Shown here: positions 23,434 to 33,562 of the stretch, in pieces | How the letters are laid out: each line of letters opens with the position of its first letter | Position numbering within the stretch: position 1 is the stretch's first letter | From: Flavobacterium agri | GTDB taxonomy: Bacteria > Bacteroidota > Bacteroidia > Flavobacteriales > Flavobacteriaceae | Length of the DNA stretch: 64,000 nucleotides | Assembly (NCBI RefSeq): GCF_013401995.1 | Contig: NZ_JACBJI010000005.1 | Location: forward strand, 186,843 to 250,842 | Direction of reading: 5' to 3' | The notes under the pieces: model-generated | What the model was told of the DNA's origin: nothing | Seen by the model: the letters and a program-made list of their open reading frames with translations, nothing else | Database searches by the model: none | Made by a program: the position numbers and the translations under genes

Positions 23434-26061
23434 ATGACATCTCAACAGATCCGCCAGCAATTCCTAGACTTTTTCCAATCAAAAGGCCACCTGATCGTGC
23501 CATCGGCGCCCATCGTACTCAAAGACGATCCGACGCTGATGTTCAACAACTCGGGAATGGCACAGTTCAAGGAATTTTTCCTCGGAAACGGCACGCCTAA
23601 ATCGAAACGTGTAGCCGATACGCAAAAATGTCTTCGCGTTTCGGGAAAACACAACGATTTGGAAGAAGTCGGAATCGACACGTATCACCACACGATGTTC
23701 GAGATGCTCGGCAACTGGTCGTTTGGCGATTACTTCAAAAAAGAAGCGATCCATTGGGCTTGGGAATTATTGACCGAGGTTTACAAAATTGACAAAGACA
23801 TCCTTTATGTCACGGTTTTCGAAGGTTCGAAAGAAGAAAACGTACCGTTCGACCAGGAAGCTTACGACATTTGGAAAAGCTTGATTTCCGAAGACCGAAT
23901 CCTGCTCGGAAACAAAAAAGACAATTTCTGGGAAATGGGCGACCAAGGTCCGTGCGGGCCGTGTTCCGAAATCCACGTCGACATCCGTTCGGCTGAAGAA
24001 AAAGCGAAACAACCGGGACGCGAACTCGTGAATTCCGATCATCCGCACGTTGTCGAAATCTGGAACAACGTGTTTATGGAATTCAACCGCAAAGCCGACG
24101 GCTCACTCGAAAAATTGCCTGCCCAACACGTCGATACGGGAATGGGCTTCGAGCGTCTTTGCATGGTGCTGCAAGGCGTACAATCGAATTACGACACAGA
24201 CGTTTTCGGCCCTTTGATCCAAAAAATCGAAGCCGTCACGCATAAAAAATATACGAAAGACAACGCTTCGGAAGACGAAGAAAAAACCAACATCGCGATT
24301 CGTGTAATCGCCGATCACGTTCGTGCGGTTGCGTTTGCGATCGCAGACGGGCAATTGCCGTCGAACACGGCTGCGGGTTACGTCATCCGACGCATTTTGA
24401 GACGCGCGATCCGTTACGGATTTACGTTTTTGAATACGAAAGAAGCGTTCATCTACAAACTCGTCGAGACGCTCGCGGAACAAATGGGAACGGCTTTTCC
24501 GGAAATCCGTAAACAACAGAAATTGGTCGAGAACGTGATCCGCGAGGAAGAAAACTCGTTCCTGCGCACACTTGACCAAGGTTTGCAATTGCTCGACAAC
24601 GTGATCGACGAAACCCAAGGCGAAGTCGTTTCGGGCGTGAAAGCGTTCGAATTGTTCGACACGTTCGGTTTTCCGAAAGATTTGACGGGATTGATTCTCA
24701 AGGAAAAAGGCATGTCGTATGACGAAGAAGCGTTCGATAAGGCAATGTACGAACAGAAAATGCGTTCGCGTGCGGCTTCGGAAGTTTCTAAAGACGATTG
24801 GCAAGTGCTTGTCGATGGAAACGTCGAAACGTTCGTCGGATATGATTTGCTTGTCAATGAAGTCAAGATCACGCGTTACAGAGTCGTCGACTCCAAGAAA
24901 GACGGAAGAATCTACCAACTTGTTTTGGATCACACGCCATTCTATCCCGAAGGCGGCGGACAAGTCGGCGATAAAGGAATTCTGACCAACGGAAGCGAGG
25001 TGATTCCAATTATCGACACCAAAAAAGAGAACAACCTCATTTTGCATTTCACGCAGAAATTGCCCGAAGATTTAGGTGCGACTTTTATTGCCCAGGTCGA
25101 CCGTGATCTGCGCGAACATACGGCGAGCAACCACTCGGCGACACACTTGCTGCACCAGGCTTTGCGCTCGGTTTTAGGGACGCACGTCGAACAAAAAGGC
25201 TCGCTCGTAAGCCCGAATTACCTGCGTTTCGACTTCTCTCATTTCGCTAAAGTGACCGATGAGGAACTCAAGAAAGTAGAAGATTTCGTCAACGAGAAAA
25301 TCCAGGAGCATTTGCCGCTTGTCGAAAGACGCAACATCCCGTTCCAACAGGCGATCGAAGAAGGCGCGATGGCATTGTTCGGCGAAAAATACGGCGATTC
25401 GGTGCGTGCGATCAAATTCGGCGACAGCGTTGAATTGTGCGGCGGAATCCACGTGCAGAACACGGCCGAAATCTGGCATTTCAAAATCGTGTCCGAAGGT
25501 GCGGTCGCAGCCGGAATCCGACGCATCGAAGCCATCACTTCGGACGCAGTGAAAGTCTATTTCGCGGCTCAGGAAAAGACGTTGGCCGAAATCAAGACGG
25601 TGCTTAAAAATCCGCAAGATTCGATAAAAGCTGTTTTGTCGCTTCAGGATGAGAACGCGAAATTGAAGAAACAAGTAGAAGCGCTTCTGAAGGACAAAGC
25701 AAAAGCGCTCAAAGGCGAATTGGCTTCGGAATTCCAACTGATAAACGGCGTAAATTTCCTTGCCAAACAAGTCGATTTGACTGCAGAAGGCGCAAAAGAC
25801 CTCGCATACGAACTCGGAAACATCGACAACAACCTGTTCGTCGTTTTGGCTACGGCAAACGAAGACAAGCCGTTGCTGACGGTTTATATCTCGAAGGAAC
25901 TCGTGGCCGAAAAAAGTCTCAATGCCGGACAAGTCGTGCGCGAACTCGGCAAATACATCCAAGGCGGCGGCGGCGGTCAACCGTTTTTCGCGACGGCCGG
26001 AGGAAAAGACGTTTTGGGAATTCCTGAAGCGTTGGAGAAAGCGATCGAGTTCGTCAAATAA
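23434..26061 (+). CDS. alaS: Alanyl-tRNA synthetase, 875 aa
   Basis: Class II synthetase charging tRNA-Ala. Visible in order: aminoacylation domain ([31 protein letters not shown]), tRNA-recognition region, editing domain with the zinc motif HSATHLLH and ELCGGIHV, and a C-Ala domain ending in [14 protein letters not shown]. The editing motif has Ile where many species have Thr (CGGTHV). ATG at 23434 ([14 protein letters not shown]) is the canonical start. A terminator follows. Confidence 0.97.
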   Translation: MTSQQIRQQFLDFFQSKGHLIVPSAPIVLKDDPTLMFNNSGMAQFKEFFLGNGTPKSKRVADTQKCLRVSGKHNDLEEVGIDTYHHTMFEMLGNWSFGDYFKKEAIHWAWELLTEVYKIDKDILYVTVFEGSKEENVPFDQEAYDIWKSLISEDRILLGNKKDNFWEMGDQGPCGPCSEIHVDIRSAEEKAKQPGRELVNSDHPHVVEIWNNVFMEFNRKADGSLEKLPAQHVDTGMGFERLCMVLQGVQSNYDTDVFGPLIQKIEAVTHKKYTKDNASEDEEKTNIAIRVIADHVRAVAFAIADGQLPSNTAAGYVIRRILRRAIRYGFTFLNTKEAFIYKLVETLAEQMGTAFPEIRKQQKLVENVIREEENSFLRTLDQGLQLLDNVIDETQGEVVSGVKAFELFDTFGFPKDLTGLILKEKGMSYDEEAFDKAMYEQKMRSRAASEVSKDDWQVLVDGNVETFVGYDLLVNEVKITRYRVVDSKKDGRIYQLVLDHTPFYPEGGGQVGDKGILTNGSEVIPIIDTKKENNLILHFTQKLPEDLGATFIAQVDRDLREHTASNHSATHLLHQALRSVLGTHVEQKGSLVSPNYLRFDFSHFAKVTDEELKKVEDFVNEKIQEHLPLVERRNIPFQQAIEEGAMALFGEKYGDSVRAIKFGDSVELCGGIHVQNTAEIWHFKIVSEGAVAAGIRRIEAITSDAVKVYFAAQEKTLAEIKTVLKNPQDSIKAVLSLQDENAKLKKQVEALLKDKAKALKGELASEFQLINGVNFLAKQVDLTAEGAKDLAYELGNIDNNLFVVLATANEDKPLLTVYISKELVAEKSLNAGQVVRELGKYIQGGGGGQPFFATAGGKDVLGIPEALEKAIEFVK

Positions 26062-26079
26062 TCAGAAGTTTTCAATACG

Positions 26080-26109
26080 AATCCGGGTTTTGTTCCCGGA
26101 TTTTTTTTG
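26080..26109 (+). terminator. Terminator of alaS
   Basis: AATCCGGG-ttttgtt-CCCGGATT followed by T's. Confidence 0.9.
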
Positions 26110-26245
26110 CCTTGAAATGACCTTTTCAATTTGGCGCCGTAAGGTTATACTTCCCAATTTCCGTAAGAAGTTAGGCCAAACACCACGATTTCTCTATAGA
26201 TGTCGTCAAATTCTCAACAAGCGGTAAAACGTTAGCGTAAAAAGA

Positions 26246-26253
26246 TATATTTG
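26246..26253 (+). promoter_or_regulatory. -7 element of lipoprotein gene
   Basis: TATATTTG, perfect TAnnTTTG match, 28 nt before the ATG at 26282. Confidence 0.65.
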
Positions 26254-26281
26254 CGGCCTAATCCTATACAAAAACTATTTA

Positions 26282-27013
26282 ATGAAAAAAATGATTTTCG
26301 GACTAAGCGCGCTTATCGTGCTTTTTTCATCATGCGGAAGTGACGACGGAGGAAATTCTACAGAAACCGGCGACGGCGTTCTGTTAAAGAAGACGATTGA
26401 AAACGGACCCGACGGGCAGTTCATCAGCGAGGCTTCTTACAACGGGCACAAAATCGTCAAAATCACCACTAACGACGGCGGTAGGATCGATTTTACCTAC
26501 ACAGGCGACGACATCACGAAAATGGCCTGGAAACTCGACAACGAACTCATCGAGGAGCAATTGTACACGTACGATGCGAGCGGCAAACTTGCGACACATA
26601 CATTGCTTGATTATGAAATCGGATGGGGTTCTAAAGAAGTCTATACGTACAACAGCGACAATACCGCTACGGTACAGAACTACTCGGGAGACTTGGTTTC
26701 TCAAACGCTTGAAGGCGATACGTATACCATCACGTTTGCAAACGGCGAGGTTTCACAGATCGTGACGCCGTTCGAAACCATCACGTATACGTACGACAAC
26801 AAGAACAATCCGTTCAAGAATGTTACGGGTTACGGCAAGATTTCGTACATCGATGGCGGCGCTTCGGGCATCATGCACAACGTAACCGAGGAATCTTCTA
26901 GCGAAGGCGGCGGAAGCACGTACACATTCACGTACAACAACAACGACTTTCCGGCTACGGCAGTCGAAAATTGGGACGGAGACGTGTACAACACACAGTT
27001 TTTCTACAACTAA
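26282..27013 (+). CDS. Lipoprotein, paralogue A, 243 aa
   Basis: Lipobox (IVLFSSC) followed by an acidic, Gly-rich spacer (SDDGGNSTETGDG), a possible surface-export signal. The rest is beta-rich with YD/RHS-like wording (TYTGDD, YTYDASGKL, TYTYDNKNNPFKNV). It is paralogous to the next gene (27080-27832): both share this last motif and a TYT-rich C-terminus ending in a Tyr-containing tail. Function unknown. Confidence 0.85.
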   Translation: MKKMIFGLSALIVLFSSCGSDDGGNSTETGDGVLLKKTIENGPDGQFISEASYNGHKIVKITTNDGGRIDFTYTGDDITKMAWKLDNELIEEQLYTYDASGKLATHTLLDYEIGWGSKEVYTYNSDNTATVQNYSGDLVSQTLEGDTYTITFANGEVSQIVTPFETITYTYDNKNNPFKNVTGYGKISYIDGGASGIMHNVTEESSSEGGGSTYTFTYNNNDFPATAVENWDGDVYNTQFFYN

Positions 27014-27033
27014 GAATCCAGTTTTGAAATACG

Positions 27034-27062
27034 ACCCGGTTTAATGCCGGGTTTGTTTTTTT
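27034..27062 (+). terminator. Terminator between paralogous lipoproteins
   Basis: ACCCGG-tttaatg-CCGGGT followed by a T-rich run. Confidence 0.8.
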
Positions 27063-27079
27063 GTATATTGGCTAAAATT

Positions 27080-27832
27080 ATGAATATGAGAAAAGTACTA
27101 TTGTTTTTTGTCGCATCGGCTTTTGTATTGCAGTCGTGCGCATCGGATGATTCGGGCAACCAACCTACGGAAGGCGGCGTTTTGCTGCAAAGTACCGTCC
27201 AGACTACGGGTTCGGATTCGTATACTACAAATTACACCTATAACGGAAACAAAATCGCAAGCTCGGTCATCGAGAACGGCGACACGACGCTGTATTCGTA
27301 CACAGGCAACCAAATCACGTCGATCGAGGTACAGAATGCCAACGGCGTGACGTCTTACGAATTCGAGTTCACGTATTCCGGCGGACATATGGTCGAAGCC
27401 AAGCGCACCCAAACCGGTTTAGGAATCGTGATGCTGCAAACGTTCGCGTATCCGAATGCGACCACGATTACGGGCCAAACCTTTATCGGAGACGAAAATT
27501 CGCAGGACCAATTGCTATATGACCAAGTGTACACGATCGGTTCGAACGGCGAAATCTCGACGTTGGCCAACACGGCTTCGGGCAGCACGACGACCTATTC
27601 TTACACATACGACGACAAGAACAATCCGTTCAAGAATGTCGTAGGCTGGTCTGATCTGTTGCTGCTTCAAGGCGTCGACCATAATATTCTGACGACGAGT
27701 TCTTCGACCAACGGAAACGTTACCGGATCGGAAAGCGCTACGTACACGTACAACACCGACGACTATCCGGCGACTTCGATACGCACGTCTTCGGGAAGCG
27801 ACCCGATTTCGACCACCTATTCTTACCAATAG
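27080..27832 (+). CDS. Lipoprotein, paralogue B, 250 aa
   Basis: ATG at 27080 (or 27086) gives a lipoprotein signal (LLFFVASAFVLQSC) followed by ASDDSGN. Beta-rich body with the same YTYDDKNNPFKNVVG core as the preceding protein and repeated TYTY strands, so the two arose by tandem duplication. A terminator separates them, so they are transcribed independently. Function unknown. Confidence 0.85.
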   Translation: MNMRKVLLFFVASAFVLQSCASDDSGNQPTEGGVLLQSTVQTTGSDSYTTNYTYNGNKIASSVIENGDTTLYSYTGNQITSIEVQNANGVTSYEFEFTYSGGHMVEAKRTQTGLGIVMLQTFAYPNATTITGQTFIGDENSQDQLLYDQVYTIGSNGEISTLANTASGSTTTYSYTYDDKNNPFKNVVGWSDLLLLQGVDHNILTTSSSTNGNVTGSESATYTYNTDDYPATSIRTSSGSDPISTTYSYQ

Positions 27833-27837
27833 CAATA

Positions 27838-27865
27838 AAGCCCGGATCCGTCCGGGTTTCTTTTT
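27838..27865 (+). terminator. Terminator of lipoprotein B
   Basis: CCCGGA-tccg-TCCGGG (27841-27856) followed by a T-run; the next promoter starts at once after it. Confidence 0.8.
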
Positions 27866-27867
27866 AG

Positions 27868-27875
27868 TATTTTTG
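27868..27875 (+). promoter_or_regulatory. -7 element directly before GSCFA gene
   Basis: TATTTTTG ends 4 nt before the ATG at 27880, so transcription should begin at or beside the start codon (leaderless mRNA). Confidence 0.6.
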
Positions 27876-27879
27876 CCTC

Positions 27880-28830
27880 ATGCAGTTCACCACGCCCGTC
27901 CCAGTCATAAAATCGAATTTCCCTATTTCGTACGATTCCAAAATTTTTTCATTGGGTTCGTGTTTCGCGGTGAACATGGCCGAAAAATTCGATCATTTCC
28001 AATTTCGGAACGAGGTGAACCCGCTTGGAATCCTGTTCCATCCGCAAGCGTTGGAGCGTTTTATGCAGTCCGCATCCGAAAAGAAATCGTTCACCGAAAC
28101 CGACATTTTCTATCACAACGAACGTTGGCACTGCTTCGATGCGCATTCCGATGTGTCGCATTCCGATAAGGAAACCCTACTGACCAATCTCAACAATGCG
28201 ATCGTTTTGACGCACGACTATCTCAAGACGGCTTCGCATTTCATCATCACGCTTGGAACGGCTTGGGTGTACCGAAAATCCGATTCGGGGAATTTGGTAG
28301 CGAACTGCCATAAAGTGCCGCAGCGCGAGTTTTCGAAAGAGGTTTTGGGTGTGGACGATATTTCGCGGTCGATATGTCACATTGTTGAACTGATTTCACA
28401 ACACAATCCGAACGCGCAGACCATTTTCACGGTTTCGCCCGTACGCCATATCAAAGATGGTTTCGCAGAGAATCAACGCAGCAAATCGCATCTTTTGGCG
28501 GGATTGCATTCGGCATTGGAAAACACCGGGAATTGCCATTATTTTCCTTCTTACGAGATCGTGATGGACGAGTTGCGCGATTATCGTTTTTATGCTCCGG
28601 ACATGATCCATCCGAACCAGGTCGCGATCGATTACATTTGGGAAAAGTTCGTTTCTTGTTGGATTTCGGAAAACGTTTCTGCCGACATGAACGAAGTCGA
28701 CGCGATCCGAAAAGCCCTTGCGCATAAACCGTTCAATCCCGATTCGGAACAGCATCGAAAATTCGTTTCGGCTGTAGAAAATCGCATTCGAAAACTTCGC
28801 GAACGCCTGCCATTTCTGGGCTTTTCATAA
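27880..28830 (+). CDS. GSCFA domain protein, 316 aa
   Basis: The family motif is present as FSLGSCFAVNMAEKF (about residue 24-38), followed by NPLGILFHP and the block TLGTAWVY, and SPVRHIKDG further on. GSCFA proteins belong to the SGNH-like hydrolase/esterase superfamily; substrate unknown. Soluble, no signal. It is placed just upstream of the signalling locus; its TAA overlaps the first 21-bp palindrome at 28829. Confidence 0.92.
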   Translation: MQFTTPVPVIKSNFPISYDSKIFSLGSCFAVNMAEKFDHFQFRNEVNPLGILFHPQALERFMQSASEKKSFTETDIFYHNERWHCFDAHSDVSHSDKETLLTNLNNAIVLTHDYLKTASHFIITLGTAWVYRKSDSGNLVANCHKVPQREFSKEVLGVDDISRSICHIVELISQHNPNAQTIFTVSPVRHIKDGFAENQRSKSHLLAGLHSALENTGNCHYFPSYEIVMDELRDYRFYAPDMIHPNQVAIDYIWEKFVSCWISENVSADMNEVDAIRKALAHKPFNPDSEQHRKFVSAVENRIRKLRERLPFLGFS

Positions 28831-28878
28831 ATACGGCAAATGTCGTATTGATTTGGGACAGGGTTACCCGCAGATTTG
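28829..28878 (+). promoter_or_regulatory. Activator-type operator and promoter, copy 1
   Basis: A 21-bp palindrome at 28829-28849 (AATACG, 8 nt, CGTATT; centre GCAAATGT), then exactly 21 nt, then CAGATTTG at 28871-28878 in the place of the -7 element. Same layout as 29478-29527 and 33561-33610. It should drive the lipoprotein gene at 28928. Binding by the response regulator encoded at 33760 is inferred. Confidence 0.7.
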
Positions 28879-28927
28879 TAAAAACTTTTTAACGAATCTG
28901 TAATTAACCTTAAACCAACCTTTTATC

Positions 28928-29425
28928 ATGAAAAAGTTCAAATCAATTGGGAAAATGGCATTTTTGACATTGGCGCTTTGTTTCGCCGCGGCTTGCAGCA
29001 GTGACGACGCAGGCGGATCGGGCGGCGGATCTGGTTCCTACCTGAGCTCAAAAGTGGACGGTTCCAACTTCAAGGCCGAAATCATGGGCCAATCAACCGT
29101 TGTTGCTGTAAAGAATGGCAATTTTTATCAAGTGAGCGGATCGAACGGCGATCTGAAAAATATCGCGATCGGCCTTTTCAACGTGACCGGCGAAGGCACT
29201 TACGAGGTCGGCCCTGATACCGATAACGTGCTGTCGTATCTCGAAAACAACATCAGTTACGATACGAGCAATTGTTCGGGCGCCACCGGAACGGTCACGA
29301 TTACGAACCTGACCGAAGAGAAAATCGAAGGTACGTTCTCGTTTACCGGAAAGGACGATGAAAACTGCTCGTCTTCTAAAACCGTCACCACCGGAAAATT
29401 CAGGGGCGTTTTCATGCAAAACTAA
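28928..29425 (+). CDS. Lipoprotein, 165 aa, probable target of the adjacent two-component system
   Basis: Lipobox (LCFAAAC) followed by SSDDAGGSGGGSG, an acidic/Gly spacer typical of flavobacterial surface lipoproteins. The mature domain is a beta-rich sandwich (YLSSKVDGSNFKA; TGTVTITNLTEEKIEGTFSF) with two Cys (about 118 and 147) that may pair. This looks like the DUF6252-type group, but that is tentative. Preceded by operator copy 1 and followed by a terminator at 29450, so a single-gene transcript. Confidence 0.85.
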   Translation: MKKFKSIGKMAFLTLALCFAAACSSDDAGGSGGGSGSYLSSKVDGSNFKAEIMGQSTVVAVKNGNFYQVSGSNGDLKNIAIGLFNVTGEGTYEVGPDTDNVLSYLENNISYDTSNCSGATGTVTITNLTEEKIEGTFSFTGKDDENCSSSKTVTTGKFRGVFMQN

Positions 29426-29449
29426 TGGAGTAGTAGTTATTTGGTTGAG

Positions 29450-29472
29450 CCGGGCATCGTCCCGGTTTTTCT
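29450..29472 (+). terminator. Terminator of the lipoprotein gene
   Basis: CCGGG-catcgt-CCCGG followed by TTTTTCTTTT; ends just before operator copy 2. Confidence 0.85.
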
Positions 29473-29477
29473 TTTGG

Positions 29478-29527
29478 AAATAGGGCAGATGCCGTATTTT
29501 TTTGGTTTTTGCGATTGTGCAATTTTG
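29478..29527 (+). promoter_or_regulatory. Activator-type operator and promoter, copy 2
   Basis: Palindrome at 29478-29498 (AATAGG, 8 nt, CGTATT; extended arms AAATA-G-GGC and GCC-G-TATTT), 21 nt, CAATTTTG at 29520-29527. The ATG of the small membrane protein is 8 nt later. It should drive the whole kinase operon. Confidence 0.7.
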
Positions 29528-29535
29528 TAGTTCCA

Positions 29536-29832
29536 ATGTATGGCCAGATGATTTACGTTTTGCTTTTCACCATAATCGCGCTTTTGGCGGTGATCGTTTT
29601 GCAGATGCGCCTCATCAATAGGTCGCGACACGAACACGAACAAAAGATGGAAGTGTTGAGACGCGTGATCGTGGAACTCGCCGGAAATTCAGCCCTAAAA
29701 AACCAGCAACTGCAGCTTTCGGACGAATTGATGAAACGGCTGCGGTCGGCCAACACCGTCCTTTCAAGAGACATTACGGTTCTCGTCAATGAATTCGTCG
29801 AGACACTTTCGGCCCACAATCTGCTCAAGTAA
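29536..29832 (+). CDS. Small membrane protein, 98 aa
   Basis: One membrane helix near the N-terminus (about 5-22, MIYVLLFTIIALLAVIVLQM) followed by a charged coiled-coil region (RSRHEHEQKMEVLRRVIVEL and onwards). First gene of the kinase operon, with operator copy 2 right in front; 42 nt separate it from the first kinase. It may be an accessory sensor or scaffold, but there is no direct evidence. Start 29548 is an alternative. Confidence 0.7.
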   Translation: MYGQMIYVLLFTIIALLAVIVLQMRLINRSRHEHEQKMEVLRRVIVELAGNSALKNQQLQLSDELMKRLRSANTVLSRDITVLVNEFVETLSAHNLLK

Positions 29833-29874
29833 AGTATGGGCAAGACTTTTCTATATTGCAGTAAAATTCTTGTA

Positions 29875-31803
29875 ATGAGATTCATACTGTTCCTTTTTGC
29901 GCTTTTGATGATCGGATGCGCACGCGAAAAAAAAACCGGATCGACCCAATTCACCTCGAAACAACAGCAAATCATAACCGAATTCCGACGCATGCCGCAA
30001 GTGGCCAAGCTTTCGGTAGATTCGATGAAAGTATTTGCCGACAAACTCGGGGCTTTGGCGCAAGGCCAGCCCAACGATTTCAAGGCGATGGCGTTGCTGG
30101 CTAAAGGCGGTATGTATATGAACAAAGGCCAATACGAACTCGGTCATAAGACATTCGAGAACGCGCTGCGTCTTTTGGCGCGTTCCAAAGCCGACACATT
30201 ACGTGCACGCGCGCTTTTGGGCATCGGAAATTATTACAAGAATACGGGCGACAATCCCAAAGCACTCGAGAACCTGCTCGCCGCACAGAAGATTTTCGAA
30301 ATCCGACAGAACAAAAGCGGGATTGCGACCTCGAACGGCAACCTGGGCCAAGTCTATATGCAAAAGAACGATATGGCTTTGGCCAAGGAGCATCTGCGCA
30401 AGGCGATGGACGTATACGCCCACCAAAAATGGCAGAACCCGTACCTAACTGCGGCCCATACGTTGGCCAACGTGCACGGCATTTCGGGCGAATTCGGGCA
30501 GGCGCTCAAAATCGACAACGAGGCCATCCGAATTGCAGACAGCATCGCATCGCCCAAACTCAAAGTGCCGTTCCTTGACAACAAGGCCATGTGCTATATG
30601 TATTCGGGCAGGCTCGACAGCGCCGAATTCTACTTCAACGAAACGCTCAAAATCGATCTTATGGTTGGCGATGAAAAACAGGTGGCCGATTCGTACAGCA
30701 ACCTCTCGCAATTGGAACTCATGAAAGGCAATTACGCGGCTTCCGAAAAATATGCGCTCAAAAGCGTCGACATACTCAAAAGCGTGCACAACAACAACAA
30801 TCTCGTGAAATCGTATGCCGTGCTCGCCGAATTGTACACGGCTTGGGGCAAATATCCGCAGGCGATCAAAGCCAAAGACGATTACGTGGAACTCTACAAA
30901 AAACTCATGAACGAAAAGCGCGAAGAAGCCATGGCCGAATTCAAGATCGTTCACGAGACCGAGAAAAAAGAGAAGATCATCGCCCAAAACCATATCGAAC
31001 TGCTCAAAAAAGAAAAGGAAGTACAAAACCGTAACAACCTGATCATCGGGATTTCGCTCGCGGCTTTATTTATCGCTTTCGCCGGATTTCTGATTTACCG
31101 TCAACAACGCGTCGTAAACCGTCAACAAGCGCAGGAGCACGAACTCAAAACGGCCATCGCGCAAATCGAGACGCAGAACAAGCTCCAGGAACAGCGGCTC
31201 GACATTTCGCGCGATCTGCACGACAACATAGGCGCCCAGCTTACGTTCATCATTTCTTCGGTCGATAATTTGCGCTACGCGTTCGACCTTAAGGATTCCA
31301 AACTCGAGAAAAAACTCGAAGGCATCAACAATTTCACGAAGTCTACGATCATCGAATTGCGCGATACGATCTGGGCGATGAACAACGCCGAAATTTCGCC
31401 CGAGGATTTGCGTGTGCGGATATTCAATTTCGTCGAGAAGGCGAAAAACGCGAAAGAAGACATCGACTTTGTGTTTAATATAGACGAACGCCTCGATCAT
31501 TTGCGGTTCTCATCGGTGGCCGGAATGAACCTGTACCGAACGATCCAGGAAGCCGTGAACAATGCCGTAAAGTATGCGCAGGCGTCCAAAATCGGGATTT
31601 TCATCGAATGCGAAAAAGACGATCTGCATCTTAGGATCGAAGACAACGGCGACGGTTTCGAACCCGAATCGGCCCAAAACGGCAATGGTTTGCACAACAT
31701 GAAAAAGCGCGTCGGAGCACTTGGCGGGAAATTCAATTTGCAATCGCAAATCGGCCAAGGTACGCACATCCACATCGTGATTCCGGGAATTTGCGCCACC
31801 TGA
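29875..31803 (+). CDS. TPR sensor histidine kinase (NarX/HisKA_3 type), kinase 1, 642 aa
   Basis: ATG at 29875 gives a signal sequence with a weak lipobox (LLMIGC); a start at 29836 would bury it. About residues 40-370 are six or more TPR units facing the periplasm, then a membrane helix (about 390-410), a coiled coil and the HisKA_3 domain with phosphorylatable His449 (SRDLHDNIGAQLTF). The HATPase_c domain has the N box (EAVNNAVKYA), DNGDGF and GNGLHNMKKR. All catalytic motifs appear intact. Paralogous to the next gene, which starts 1 nt after this stop. Confidence 0.93.
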   Translation: MRFILFLFALLMIGCAREKKTGSTQFTSKQQQIITEFRRMPQVAKLSVDSMKVFADKLGALAQGQPNDFKAMALLAKGGMYMNKGQYELGHKTFENALRLLARSKADTLRARALLGIGNYYKNTGDNPKALENLLAAQKIFEIRQNKSGIATSNGNLGQVYMQKNDMALAKEHLRKAMDVYAHQKWQNPYLTAAHTLANVHGISGEFGQALKIDNEAIRIADSIASPKLKVPFLDNKAMCYMYSGRLDSAEFYFNETLKIDLMVGDEKQVADSYSNLSQLELMKGNYAASEKYALKSVDILKSVHNNNNLVKSYAVLAELYTAWGKYPQAIKAKDDYVELYKKLMNEKREEAMAEFKIVHETEKKEKIIAQNHIELLKKEKEVQNRNNLIIGISLAALFIAFAGFLIYRQQRVVNRQQAQEHELKTAIAQIETQNKLQEQRLDISRDLHDNIGAQLTFIISSVDNLRYAFDLKDSKLEKKLEGINNFTKSTIIELRDTIWAMNNAEISPEDLRVRIFNFVEKAKNAKEDIDFVFNIDERLDHLRFSSVAGMNLYRTIQEAVNNAVKYAQASKIGIFIECEKDDLHLRIEDNGDGFEPESAQNGNGLHNMKKRVGALGGKFNLQSQIGQGTHIHIVIPGICAT

Positions 31804-31804
31804 T

Positions 31805-33562
31805 ATGAACCGTCTCGTCGTCATATGGCTTTTTTTGTCGCTTTCGCTTTCGGCCCAGACTAAAACGCAAATCGACTCGCTCAACGACCTGCCTTTCGAG
31901 ACCAGGATCGCCAAGGCAGCCGTTCTCGACAAAGCGTATCTCAAAAACGCCGAAGCTGCAAGAAAGATATCGTATGCGGCCGGAGAAGCGATGAGTTACA
32001 GCAACCTCGCGCTTGTTTACAACTACAAGGGAAAACACAACCTGTCTGTAGAAAATGCGTTCAAGGCGATACGGCTGTTCGAGAAAATCGGCGACAAAAG
32101 CAAAACGGCGCGCGAATACGGCGAATTGGGTTATGCGATGAAGCGCCGCAATCTTCCGAAAGCGCAATATTACATGCTCAAAGGCAAACGTCTTGCCGAA
32201 TCAATTAAAGACACGACTTCACTTTTGAGCATCTACAACAACTACGGCGTGATCAAGGAAATGCAGAAAGATCTTGACAGCGCGTTGTTTTTTTATAGGA
32301 AAGGACTCGTCATAAAGCAGGCGATACGCGACACGACTGGAATTCCGTTCAGTCTCAACAATATCGGGATCGTGTATGCGATGAAAGGCAAATTTATCGA
32401 TGCGGAACGACTTTTCGAACAGGCGATGCAGTTGCGAAAACTCAAGAAAGACTCGGCGGGAATGGCCGAAAATTACTCGTATTTCGGCGATTTGTACGGC
32501 ATGATGAAAGACGAAAAACGCGCATTGCAGCATTTCGCATCGTCGAACGAAATCGCAGACAGGAACAAATATTTCCAATTGTTGTCGCATAATTATCAGG
32601 CGATGTCGGATTTGAAAGAAGCATCGGGAGATAAATCGGGAGCTTTGTCCGATTACAAAAAATACGTCCAGTTCAAAGACAGCTTGCTCAATAAGGAAAC
32701 CAACGCAAAAATCGCCGAGCTCGAAGTGCAGTTCGAAACCAACGAAAAGGAAAAGCAGCTTATAGAGAAGCAGTCCGAATCGCGGCGCAAGTCGAATCTG
32801 TTGCTTTTGATGGGGATTTTGGTCGCATCGGTTTCCATTACCGGATTCTTGATTTGGAGACAACAACGCCTCAAAAACCAGCAACTGGCGCAGGAACACG
32901 AACTCAAGACGGCGATTGCGCAGATCGAGACCCAAAACCAGTTGCAGGAACAGCGTCTGGGCATTTCGCGCGACCTTCACGACAACATCGGGTCGCAGCT
33001 TACGTTCATCATCTCATCGGTCGATAACCTCAAATATGCGTTCGATCTCAACGATTCGAAGCTTGCGCGCAAACTGGAAAGCATAAGCGATTTCACCAAA
33101 GACACGATTTCGGAGCTTCGCGATACGATTTGGGCGATGAATGCCAAGGAAATCACTTTTGAGGACGTGCTCGCGCGCATTTCCAATTTCATCGAAAAGG
33201 CCAAAAACGCCAAGGCGAACATGGAATTCGTGATTTTTATCGATGACGATTTGAATCCGTTCAGGCTTTCGTCGGTAAACGGCATGCATATTTATCGCAC
33301 GGTTCAGGAAGCGGTGAACAACGCGATCAAGTATTCGCAGGCTTCCCAGGTCAATATCGGGGTTCGCGGCGATCGTGCGCAAATCGAAATCAGGATCAGC
33401 GACAACGGTCAGGGTTTCGACATCCGAAACGTGTCTTTGGGCAACGGCCTGCACAATATGAAAAAGCGCATCGAGGAAGTGGGCGGGGTTTTCAGTTTAG
33501 ATTCCGTAAAGGGCGAAGGAACGGTTGTTGAAATCATGATTCCGAAGCGCCATCTCGCTTAA
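31805..33562 (+). CDS. TPR sensor histidine kinase, kinase 2, 585 aa
   Basis: Signal peptide (MNRLVVIWLFLSLSLSAQ), TPR region (about 50-310), membrane helix (about 335-355), HisKA_3 with His392 (SRDLHDNIGSQLTF) and HATPase_c (EAVNNAIKYS, DNGQGF, GNGLHNMKKR). Very similar to kinase 1 over the C-terminal half, divergent in the TPR sensor, which suggests duplication followed by different ligand input. Operator copy 3 overlaps its stop codon, so the regulator downstream has its own promoter as well. Confidence 0.93.
   Translation: MNRLVVIWLFLSLSLSAQTKTQIDSLNDLPFETRIAKAAVLDKAYLKNAEAARKISYAAGEAMSYSNLALVYNYKGKHNLSVENAFKAIRLFEKIGDKSKTAREYGELGYAMKRRNLPKAQYYMLKGKRLAESIKDTTSLLSIYNNYGVIKEMQKDLDSALFFYRKGLVIKQAIRDTTGIPFSLNNIGIVYAMKGKFIDAERLFEQAMQLRKLKKDSAGMAENYSYFGDLYGMMKDEKRALQHFASSNEIADRNKYFQLLSHNYQAMSDLKEASGDKSGALSDYKKYVQFKDSLLNKETNAKIAELEVQFETNEKEKQLIEKQSESRRKSNLLLLMGILVASVSITGFLIWRQQRLKNQQLAQEHELKTAIAQIETQNQLQEQRLGISRDLHDNIGSQLTFIISSVDNLKYAFDLNDSKLARKLESISDFTKDTISELRDTIWAMNAKEITFEDVLARISNFIEKAKNAKANMEFVIFIDDDLNPFRLSSVNGMHIYRTVQEAVNNAIKYSQASQVNIGVRGDRAQIEIRISDNGQGFDIRNVSLGNGLHNMKKRIEEVGGVFSLDSVKGEGTVVEIMIPKRHLA

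Noticed and set aside
24103..25047. 314-aa antisense frame over alaS
   Set aside because: Composition-driven; alaS is certain.
29836..29874. Earlier start for kinase 1
   Set aside because: It would place 13 extra residues before the signal sequence; the ATG at 29875 gives a proper N-terminus.
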